From NCBI GenBank assembly GCA_003533405.1, contig DQDL01000042.1, positions 490 through 11,993 on the forward strand: DNA of 11,504 nt, in the 5' to 3' direction. Position 1 is the first letter of the stretch; every line of letters starts with the position of its first letter. Below the pieces are notes generated by a model. It did no database searches. It saw nothing but the letters and a program-made list of their open reading frames with translations, and had not been told where the DNA came from. Made by a program: the position numbers and the translations under genes. This stretch comes from Clostridiales bacterium (GTDB lineage: Bacteria > Bacillota > Clostridia > Oscillospirales > Oscillospiraceae). Below, piece after piece: positions 6,242-11,504 of this stretch.

Positions 6242-7501
6242 TTAGTTTAATAGTACCGCTGCGGCGGTGCCGAGGAGGGTAGTCTCGTCGGAGGTGATAA
6301 ACTCGAATTTTCGGCCGAGCGTTTCACCCGCAAAATCTTGCATATGCTTTTCGAGGAGTGGGCGGAACAGGGCGCTTTTTTTGAAAAGCGAGCCGTCGAC
6401 CGATATGCACACAGGCTTGTCCGCTCCTTCGCCGGTCAGCAGCAAAATTGCCGACAGGTTGCAGCACATGCAGCGTTCCGCACGGTCGAACAGTTCGTGT
6501 ATTATGTAAACTACTTTATCTCTGTCCGCATCGCCGAACCGCTCGGGCAGCTTGCCCGATGCCCATGCGTCGGCGGTGGGGGTGTCAAGCTCCGGCAGGC
6601 GCAGGAGGTGCTCTGCCGCTGCGCTTGAGAACAGCCCCTCCCGTGCCGCCGCTTGCAGAGTATGGCGGCTAAGCTTTCCGAGATATGCGCCGGAGCACAT
6701 TTTTTCGGCGATGTAATAGCCGGTGTCAGGCAGAGCGTTGTCCATCTCAAGGTCAAAATCGCCCCTCGGGAAGCCGTCAAACGAGCCGGACTCGAGGTTG
6801 ACGAGCATTTTTGTGTCGCCGTGCAGCCCGAGCTTTGCTATCCTGCGCTCGGGAAGCATGCAGCAGGTGTTTGTGCCCGTGCCTGCGACCATGCCGATAA
6901 AGCCGCCGTACTCTCCCCTGTCGAGCATCGCCGAGCCGCCCAACAGGGTCGCCGGTGTGTCATTAAGTACAACAATTTTCTTTTTGCCGATGCTGCGGCG
7001 CTCAAGCTCTGCGTTGAGGTCAGCGCCGAGCAGTCTGCCCTGTGCGCCGAGGAGCTTCACCTGCTTTGTAAGCCCAAGCACCCGGCTGTCGATATCGGGC
7101 GTGACCTCGGCGGGGTAGGAAAAGCAAAAGCCTATCAGGTTCGTTTCACTCAGCATCGGCTCGATGGCATCGGCGGTGCGTCTTATAAAATCCGACCAGT
7201 GTGCGGGTAAAAGCGTCCCCGGCATGGGGCTGCGCTCTATATTTTCAAGTGAACATCCGTGGTCGCCGAAGCTTATTAGCGCCGTGCGGTAGTTCGTGCC
7301 GCCGGCATCAATGACCGCCGCTTTTTTATCCCTCGGCAGCGGCCCGTCAAGGTGCAGATAGGTCGGTATCATGGGGACATTCGCCTGATTTTCGGCTAGC
7401 CCCCGCTCCATGCACTCGCAGAAGGCCTTGGAATACCGCTCAAGCTCGACACGGTCGGCGTTCATGCCGTGGCGCAGCATAAAATTTTTCACATTATCCA
7501 T
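6242..7501 (-). CDS. Hexokinase (eukaryotic-type hexokinase family)
   Basis: This is a cytoplasmic sugar kinase (419 aa) expected to phosphorylate glucose or related hexoses with ATP as glycolysis begins. It carries the motifs of the classical hexokinase family rather than of ROK or GlkA kinases: phosphate-1 loop DAGGTNYR (65-72), GFCFSYPAE (124-132), LTKQVK (144-149), LNDTPATLLGG with catalytic Asp181, the phosphate-2 motif GMVAGTGTNTCCML (203-216), VNLESGSFDGF (234-244), EKMCSGAYLGKLSR (266-279) and SVDGSLFKK (367-375). The length matches one catalytic unit. The ATG at 7501 lies 10 nt beyond the terminator hairpin of the upstream SPFH gene and has no Shine-Dalgarno sequence; internal ATGs at codons 8 and 13 have none either. 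Sugar specificity cannot be read. The family call is very secure and the start less so. Confidence 0.93.
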   Translation of the reverse strand: MDNVKNFMLRHGMNADRVELERYSKAFCECMERGLAENQANVPMIPTYLHLDGPLPRDKKAAVIDAGGTNYRTALISFGDHGCSLENIERSPMPGTLLPAHWSDFIRRTADAIEPMLSETNLIGFCFSYPAEVTPDIDSRVLGLTKQVKLLGAQGRLLGADLNAELERRSIGKKKIVVLNDTPATLLGGSAMLDRGEYGGFIGMVAGTGTNTCCMLPERRIAKLGLHGDTKMLVNLESGSFDGFPRGDFDLEMDNALPDTGYYIAEKMCSGAYLGKLSRHTLQAAAREGLFSSAAAEHLLRLPELDTPTADAWASGKLPERFGDADRDKVVYIIHELFDRAERCMCCNLSAILLLTGEGADKPVCISVDGSLFKKSALFRPLLEKHMQDFAGETLGRKFEFITSDETTLLGTAAAVLLN

Positions 7502-7511
7502 AGTATTAAAA

Positions 7512-7536
7512 AATTCGGCGGCTATGCCGCCGAATT
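7512..7536 (-). terminator. Terminator of the nfeD-SPFH operon
   Basis: An 11-bp perfect stem (7512-7522 AATTCGGCGGC with 7526-7536) has a 3-nt loop. On the minus strand it runs straight into T6, 13 bp after the SPFH stop and 10 bp before the hexokinase start. Confidence 0.9.
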
Positions 7537-7549
7537 ATATGATCTTAAA

Positions 7550-8464
7550 TTACTCTTTCTCTGCGGGGATATCCTTAACGGACTGCACGATGCCCTCTGC
7601 AAGACCGGCAACGCCCTGTATCTCGCTGGGGATGATGATCTTGGTGGCTCTGCCGTTGGCGGCGGCGGTAAACGCCTCAAGAGCCTTGATCTTCAAAACG
7701 CCGTCGCCGGGAGCTGCCTCGTTGATGAGACGGATACCCTCTGCGGTAGCGGTCTGGACCTTGAGGATAGCCTCGGCCTGACCTTCAGCCTCGAGGATCT
7801 GCTGCTGCTTCTTTGCGTCTGCACGCAGGATGGCAGACTCCTTCTCGCCTTCTGCCTCGAGGATGGCTGCACGCTTTTCACCCTCTGCACGGAGGATGGC
7901 CTCACGGCGCTCACGCTCTGCCTTCATCTGCTTTTCCATTGCAGACTGGATCTCTCTGGGCGGGAGAATGTTCTTGAGCTCAACACGGTTGACCTTGATG
8001 CCCCAGGGGTCGGTGGCTTCGTCAAGGATGTTGCGCATCTTGGCATTGATGATATCACGGCTGGTCAGGCACTGGTCGAGCTCGAGATCGCCGATGATGT
8101 TACGCAGGGTGGTCGCAGACAGGTTCTCGATAGCGACCATGGGGTGCTCGATGCCGTAGGTGTACAGCTTCGGGTCGGTTATCTGGAAGTAGATGACCGT
8201 GTCGATCTGCATGGTGACATTATCCTTGGTGATAACGGGCTGCGGGGGGAAGTCGGCTACCTGCTCCTTAAGTGAGATGGTCTTTGCAACTCTCTCGAAG
8301 AACGGGATCTTGAAGTGGATGCCGGTGCCCCAAGTAGTCTGGAACTTGCCCAGACGCTCGATTATCATGACCTTACTCTGCTGAACGATGCGAATGTTCC
8401 TCACGATGATGAGAAGAACGATTATCGCAATGATGATCAACGGAATGTAATTCAAAAAATCCAT
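7550..8464 (-). CDS. SPFH/band-7 domain membrane protein (stomatin/QmcA-like)
   Basis: This membrane-anchored scaffold protein (304 aa) forms oligomers in membrane microdomains in characterised relatives. Residues 5-22 form an N-terminal membrane helix (NYIPLIIIAIIVLLIIV). The SPFH domain follows, with typical elements ERLGKFQTTWGTGIHFKIPFF (36-56), DNVTMQIDTVIYFQITDP (81-98) and TLRNIIGDLELDQCLTSRD (119-137). Residues about 172-235 are a charged coiled coil with repeated AEGEK/AEGQA units, as in QmcA and flotillin relatives. GGAGGAT precedes the start. The gene lies 15 bp behind nfeD, and this pairing is a well-known conserved unit in which the NfeD protein is thought to partner the SPFH protein. 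A role in membrane organisation or quality control is inferred from the family. Confidence 0.94.
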   Translation of the reverse strand: MDFLNYIPLIIIAIIVLLIIVRNIRIVQQSKVMIIERLGKFQTTWGTGIHFKIPFFERVAKTISLKEQVADFPPQPVITKDNVTMQIDTVIYFQITDPKLYTYGIEHPMVAIENLSATTLRNIIGDLELDQCLTSRDIINAKMRNILDEATDPWGIKVNRVELKNILPPREIQSAMEKQMKAERERREAILRAEGEKRAAILEAEGEKESAILRADAKKQQQILEAEGQAEAILKVQTATAEGIRLINEAAPGDGVLKIKALEAFTAAANGRATKIIIPSEIQGVAGLAEGIVQSVKDIPAEKE

Positions 8465-8479
8465 ATTTTATCCTCCGTT

Positions 8480-8938
8480 TTAAGCCTCGGGGGCTATTTT
8501 TGATACAATAAGCTTGACACCTTCGATACGCTCGGCCTTAACAAGCTGACCTTCGGGGATGATCTCCTCGTCAACGGTCCTTGCGGTCCATGTCTTGCCG
8601 TCAACATAAACGGCGCCCGTTCCGGTAAGATTGTCGATAGTCTCAACAACACGGCACTCCTTACCGATGAGCATATCGGCATTTGTCGGCTCGACCTTAT
8701 TGTTTACATACTTCTTCACGAGCGGCCTTGTGAAATACAGTGTGACAGCCGAAACGACGAGAAACACCGCTATCTGCACCCACAGGTTTGCACCCAGCAT
8801 GGCGGTCACCATTGCAAAAAGCGCACCGATGGCAAACCATACAGAAACGATACCGACTGTCACGGCTTCGATTACAAGGAACACAACCATTGCGATTATC
8901 CAAAAGGTCGTCATAGACATTTCGGCAAATATCGGCAT
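8480..8938 (-). CDS. NfeD-family membrane protein
   Basis: This is a short NfeD-type protein (152 aa) without the N-terminal protease domain of long NfeD. Three hydrophobic segments fall at about 10-30, 32-49 and 51-69 (TTFWIIAMVVFLVIEAV, VWFAIGALFAMV, LWVQIAVFLVVSAVTLYF). They are followed by a soluble OB-fold C-terminal domain (about 87-148: MLIGKECRVVETIDNLTGTG, VYVDGKTWTART and EGQLVKAERIEGVKLIV). The ATG at 8938 is chosen because GGAGGT lies 7 nt upstream; the GTG five codons earlier contains that ribosome site. It is first in a two-gene operon with the SPFH protein, its usual partner. Confidence 0.92.
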   Translation of the reverse strand: MPIFAEMSMTTFWIIAMVVFLVIEAVTVGIVSVWFAIGALFAMVTAMLGANLWVQIAVFLVVSAVTLYFTRPLVKKYVNNKVEPTNADMLIGKECRVVETIDNLTGTGAVYVDGKTWTARTVDEEIIPEGQLVKAERIEGVKLIVSKIAPEA

Positions 8939-8972
8939 AGTCCTTACCTCCACATTATTTATTCTGTCTATA

Positions 8973-9001
8973 ATTTTATTACATTATAGCGTATTTAGCA
9001 A
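8973..9001 (-). promoter_or_regulatory. Promoter region of the nfeD-SPFH operon
   Basis: On the minus strand TTGCTA (8996-9001), a 17-bp spacer and TAAAAT (8973-8978) form a plausible sigma-A promoter. An overlapping perfect TATAAT (8983-8988) has a poorer -35. The region ends 25 bp before the structured element at 9027. Confidence 0.55.
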
Positions 9002-9026
9002 GCAAAAAAGCGATTTAATCCATAAT

Positions 9027-9317
9027 AATTTTTTGAGGCGGCGAGAGACGAAACGCTATCGGTTTTGATGGGCAGATTTGGCTTAGAAAGAGCGAGCGAA
9101 TTGGCACAACTCGCATTATTTGCATTGGCTTTAGCGCAGTATGGATTAAATCTGCCCGTCAAAACTGCGAAGCATCTGTCAGTGATGCTTTTCGAGGGAT
9201 TTTCGGCTTTCTTTGGTGAAGGCGGGCTTGCTGCCCGTCAAGACGAAAAAGGTGAAAAGCCCCGAAAGGGCGCACTGACAGACGGTAGCGGGTCGGCTAT
9301 TGCCGGCTCAAAAAATT
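9027..9317. repeat. MITE-like element with long terminal inverted repeats and internal three-way-junction fold
   Basis: Bases 9027-9061 pair antiparallel with 9283-9317 (28 Watson-Crick and 2 wobble pairs of 35, starting with a perfect 11-bp AATTTTTTGAG arm). Inside this closing stem are two arms. Arm 1 is 9062-9079 with 9148-9165, 17 of 18 Watson-Crick plus one wobble (GATGGGCAGATTT against AAATCTGCCCGTC); it encloses a hairpin at 9096-9114. Arm 2 is 9176-9203 with 9254-9281, including a perfect 9-bp CTGTCAGTG/CACTGACAG; it encloses a GC-rich hairpin at 9221-9239. The arms abut the closing stem almost without linker. No transposase is present, and no clear target duplication can be seen. It fills most of the otherwise gene-free 400-base spacer between the nfeD and yerC promoters. 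It could be a dispersed non-autonomous repeat or a structured RNA. Confidence 0.75.
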
Positions 9318-9331
9318 TCACACTTTCACGC

Positions 9332-9360
9332 TTTACAATTTTGATGTGATGATGTACAAT
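9332..9360 (+). promoter_or_regulatory. Promoter of the yerC-methyltransferase-hslO operon
   Basis: TTTACA (9332-9337), a 17-bp spacer and TACAAT (9355-9360) predict a start near 9367 with a leader of about 33 nt. The upstream structured element would not be part of this transcript. Confidence 0.7.
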
Positions 9361-9399
9361 GTAGTGAAGTGAAGTGCTAAACGGAGGAATGAAACCGCA

Positions 9400-9699
9400 A
9401 TGAACAAGCTAAACAGAAAGCCCCGCAATCTCGATATGTACAAGGCCATTTTGACCCTCAACACCGTTGAGGAGGCTATGGCGTTTTTCGACGATCTGTG
9501 CACTGTGACCGAAATTCAGGCCATGGAGCAACGCTATCAGGTCGCAGTCTGCCTTTCCAAGGGCATGATATACAACGACATTCTTGCCGAGACCGGCGCA
9601 TCGAGTGCAACGATAAGCCGTGTTAACCGCTCCTTGCAGTATGGTAAGGACGGCTACGAAATTGCGTTTAACCGTCTCAGAGAGCAGGAGGACAAATGA
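9400..9699 (+). CDS. TrpR-like protein of the YerC/YecD family
   Basis: This is a small DNA-binding protein (99 aa) of the TrpR superfamily clade found across Firmicutes. The conserved core is visible as FFDDLCTVTEIQAMEQRYQVAVCLSKGMIYNDIL (about 29-62), followed by the helix-turn-helix AETGASSATISRVNRSLQYGKDGYE (63-87). Its regulon is not known from sequence, and it should not be assumed to sense tryptophan. The ATG at 9400 is the only in-frame start; its GGAGG (9383-9387) is 12 nt away, which is rather long. The stop overlaps the methyltransferase start (ATGA), so the two are coupled. Confidence 0.93.
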   Translation: MNKLNRKPRNLDMYKAILTLNTVEEAMAFFDDLCTVTEIQAMEQRYQVAVCLSKGMIYNDILAETGASSATISRVNRSLQYGKDGYEIAFNRLREQEDK

Positions 9700-10424
9700 G
9701 CCTTGCGTACGGCCCTTTGGCTGCGTGGTACGATAAGCTGACGCTCGATGTGCCGTATGAGGAGTTCTTGGGCTTTTATGAGCGTGAGTTTAAGTCTGAC
9801 GGCGGCGAGTTTCAAACGATACTCGACCTATGCTGCGGGACGGGCACGCTGACATGGCTTATGGCCGAGCACGGGTATGAGATGATAGCGGCCGACGCAT
9901 CGGCGGATATGCTGATGGAGGCAAGCGGCAAGGCGGCGGAGGTCAAGATACCGCCGCTGTTCCTGTGTCAGGAGGCAGCGGAGATCGACCTGTACGGCAC
10001 TGTGGATGCCTGTATCTGCTCGCTCGACGGCATGGATTATATCCCGCCCGAGGAGCTTGACGAGGTGTTTCGCAGGCTGCACCTGTTTATCCGCCCCGAC
10101 GGACTTTTTATTTTCGATATCCGCAGCCCCGAGTGGTTTAAAAGCATCGACGGCGAGGTGTTTGTCGATGAGACGGAGGACATGCTGTGCCTTTGGCGTG
10201 CCGATTTTGAGGATGGCTGCATGTGCTACGGCATGGACATTTTCTCGAAGCGAGGCAGGCTGTGGCAGCGTGAGAGTGAGGAGCATATCGAATACGCCCA
10301 CGAGCCGCAGATGCTTAAAAAGCTGCTTAATGAGCATGGGTTTATCGACATCAAGATATGCACCGACTGCCCGCAGGGCGACGACGGCAGGATATTCATA
10401 GTCGCAAAGAACACCGAACACTAA
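9696..10424 (+). CDS. Class I SAM-dependent methyltransferase
   Basis: This is a soluble methyltransferase (242 aa) with a Rossmann fold. Motif I is TILDLCCGTGTLTWLM (41-56). The acidic residue after strand 2 that binds the ribose hydroxyls is in IAADAS (Asp67). A DACICSLDGMDYI block (104-116) corresponds to motif IV, and the strand after it is FIFDIRSPEWF. The N-terminal YGPLAAWYDKL is typical of small-molecule-type Methyltransf_25/11 enzymes in Clostridia. The substrate is unknown. It overlaps yerC by 4 bp and lies 23 bp before hslO, so it is the middle gene of a three-gene operon. Confidence 0.9.
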   Translation: MSLAYGPLAAWYDKLTLDVPYEEFLGFYEREFKSDGGEFQTILDLCCGTGTLTWLMAEHGYEMIAADASADMLMEASGKAAEVKIPPLFLCQEAAEIDLYGTVDACICSLDGMDYIPPEELDEVFRRLHLFIRPDGLFIFDIRSPEWFKSIDGEVFVDETEDMLCLWRADFEDGCMCYGMDIFSKRGRLWQRESEEHIEYAHEPQMLKKLLNEHGFIDIKICTDCPQGDDGRIFIVAKNTEH

Positions 10425-10447
10425 GCTTCATATACCGAGGTAATACA

Positions 10448-11329
10448 ATGGATAGAATTTTAAGAGCAACGGCCGCTGACGGCTTTATAAAAATGTCCGC
10501 CGTTTCCGCAAAGGAGACGGTGCAGCGTGCCAAGGATATACACAACTGCACGCCAACGACGGCGGCGGCGCTCGGCCGCACGCTTTGCGCAGCGTCTATG
10601 CTGGGCAACCTCCTCAAGGAGGATAACGGCAGTCTGACCATCCGCATAAACGGCGGCGGCCCTATCGGCAGCGTTATCGCCGTGTCGGATTCAAAAGGCT
10701 ATGTGCGCGGCTATGTGACAAACCCCGCAGTTGATCTTCCCCTGCGGTCTGACGGCAAGCTCGATGTCGGCGGTGCCGTCGGCAGGGACGGCATGCTCAC
10801 CGTGAGCCGTGATATCGGTCTTACGCAGCCGTATGTCGGCTCGACCGAGCTCGTTTCCGGCGAGATCGCCGAGGATCTTACGGCGTATCTGCTCGAAAGC
10901 GAGCAGGTGCCTTCGGCCTGCGGGCTGGGTGTTTTGATCGACACCGACCTGAGCGTCAAGGCAGCAGGCGGCTTTATAGTCCAGCTCATGCCCGGTGCGC
11001 CCGATGAGTATATCGATGTTCTTGAGGAGAACATTTTCATGATGGATCAGCTCACGACCATTCTCTCGGAGGACGGTCTGGAAGCCGTGTTCGAGCAGGT
11101 GCTCAAGGGTCTGCCCTATCACATCGTTGATGAGGATGAGGTGGGCTACCGCTGCTATTGCAGCCGTGAGCGTGTCGGCGATGCCATACTCGGCGTTGGC
11201 GAGGGTGAGCTTGAAAGCATGATAAACGAGGGCAAGGATATTGATGTCAGCTGCCAGTTCTGCGACACGGTCTATACCTTCACGCCCGACGACCTGCGCA
11301 AGCTTCTGGACGAGTCCAAAAAAGCATAA
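10448..11329 (+). CDS. hslO: Redox-regulated chaperonin Hsp33 (HslO)
   Basis: This is a cytosolic holdase chaperone (293 aa) that is activated when its zinc-binding cysteines are oxidised, protecting proteins during oxidative or bleach stress. The N-terminal Hsp33 domain shows DRILRATAADGFIKMSAVSAKETVQRAKDIHNCTP (2-36), ALGRTLCAASMLGNLLK (41-57), ITIR-like GSLTIRINGGGPIG (61-74), TNPAVDLP (91-98) and the substrate-domain motif GGFIVQLMPGA (174-184). The C-terminal redox switch carries all four cysteines in the CxC...CxxC pattern: C236, C238, C269 and C272. The ATG at 10448 follows GAGGT with a 7-nt spacer; the frame is open 30 codons further upstream inside the methyltransferase gene but has no ribosome site there. 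No terminator is evident before the tRNA promoter that follows. Confidence 0.96.
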   Translation: MDRILRATAADGFIKMSAVSAKETVQRAKDIHNCTPTTAAALGRTLCAASMLGNLLKEDNGSLTIRINGGGPIGSVIAVSDSKGYVRGYVTNPAVDLPLRSDGKLDVGGAVGRDGMLTVSRDIGLTQPYVGSTELVSGEIAEDLTAYLLESEQVPSACGLGVLIDTDLSVKAAGGFIVQLMPGAPDEYIDVLEENIFMMDQLTTILSEDGLEAVFEQVLKGLPYHIVDEDEVGYRCYCSRERVGDAILGVGEGELESMINEGKDIDVSCQFCDTVYTFTPDDLRKLLDESKKA

Positions 11330-11346
11330 AAAGTTGAAATTTGATG

Positions 11347-11375
11347 TTGACAATTGGGGCGAGCTTTAGTATAAT
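11347..11375 (+). promoter_or_regulatory. Consensus promoter of a tRNA operon
   Basis: TTGACA (11347-11352), a 17-bp spacer and TATAAT (11370-11375) match the sigma-A consensus at all 12 positions. It lies 17 bp before the tRNA-Val gene. Confidence 0.93.
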
Positions 11376-11392
11376 AAACAGGCCGCTGATAG

Positions 11393-11469
11393 GGGAGCAT
11401 AGCTCAGCTGGTTAGAGCACCTGCCTTACAAGCAGGGGGTCACTGGTTCGAGTCCAGTTGTTCCCACCA
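11393..11469 (+). tRNA. tRNA-Val (anticodon UAC), CCA encoded
   Basis: The acceptor stem GGGAGCA pairs with TGTTCCC with one G-U pair. The D-arm is AGCTCAGCTGGTTAGAGC and the anticodon stem is CCTGC/GCAGG. Loop CTTACAA gives anticodon TAC (valine). The T-arm CTGGTTCGAGTCCAG is followed by discriminator A and a genomically encoded CCA (11467-11469). Confidence 0.96.
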
Positions 11470-11482
11470 AATTTCAGCATAT

Positions 11483-11504
11483 GCCTCTGTAGCTCAGTAG
11501 GTAG
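11483..11504 (+). tRNA. 5' part of a second tRNA, isotype not determinable
   Basis: Starting 13 nt after the Val CCA, GCCTCTG is followed by TAGCTCAGTAGGTAG, the classic D-arm entry of a bacterial tRNA. The window ends before the anticodon, so the amino acid cannot be assigned. It shares the upstream promoter. Confidence 0.85.

Noticed and set aside
7469..8275. 268-codon plus-strand open frame rich in Leu and Asp
   Set aside because: Antisense shadow of the SPFH coiled-coil repeats; it also crosses the terminator.
9065..9349. 94-codon open frame on the plus strand across the structured element
   Set aside because: It begins with TTG/ATG without any ribosome site, coincides with the inverted-repeat element, and its product resembles no domain. 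Most likely a chance open frame in a repeat.
9389..9403. Four-codon mini-ORF (MKPQ) whose stop overlaps the yerC start
   Set aside because: Its ATG is only 1 nt from GGAGG, too close for normal initiation; probably chance, and the site serves yerC at a longer spacing.
10691..11353. 220-codon minus-strand open frame
   Set aside because: Antisense to hslO, which has a complete Hsp33 motif set.

Overview
The window looks like a chromosomal segment of a Gram-positive gut-type Clostridia bacterium, most likely Oscillospiraceae/Ruminococcaceae. I base this on the strong AGGAGG ribosome sites, the lipobox-type binding proteins that imply no outer membrane, the YerC-type TrpR protein, the NfeD/SPFH pair, the redox chaperone Hsp33, and a eukaryotic-type hexokinase of the kind known in some Clostridia. 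The placement is inferred from gene content and style, not from a database match.

Region 1 (1-2140, minus strand) is a polar amino acid ABC importer read in the order binding lipoprotein, permease, ATPase. The ATPase runs off the left edge. A consensus promoter (TTGACA-17-TAATAT) drives it, and upstream of that lie AT-rich palindromes resembling ArgR/AhrC boxes. A hairpin separates the binding protein from the permease. Region 2 (2252-5210, minus strand) is a tightly overlapped metal uptake operon: a Fur-family repressor, a ZnuA-like lipoprotein, a ZnuC-like ATPase and a ZnuB-like permease. A TTGACA-17-TATCCT promoter with a perfect 7-1-7 palindrome just downstream of it suggests autoregulation, and a strong terminator ends it. 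Zinc is the most likely metal.

Region 3 (5239-6234, plus strand) is an isolated lipoprotein of unknown function, transcribed divergently from the metal operon. It shares a bidirectional terminator with the next unit. Region 4 (6242-9001, minus strand) holds a small nfeD-SPFH membrane operon that ends in a hairpin. Immediately beyond that hairpin is a hexokinase gene with no visible ribosome-binding site.

Region 5 (9002-9399) is a 400-base divergent intergenic spacer. It contains the most unusual object in the window: a roughly 291-bp element (9027-9317). It has 35-bp imperfect terminal inverted repeats that close a three-way-junction fold with two long internal arms, and it sits exactly between the promoters of its two neighbours. 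It is either a MITE-like or other dispersed repeat, or a structured RNA.

Region 6 (9332-11329, plus strand) is a yerC / SAM-methyltransferase / hslO (Hsp33) operon. Region 7 (11347-11504, plus strand) is the start of a tRNA operon: a perfect consensus promoter, a complete tRNA-Val(UAC) with encoded CCA, and the 5' end of a second tRNA cut by the window edge. There is no CRISPR array, recognisable transposase or phage gene.
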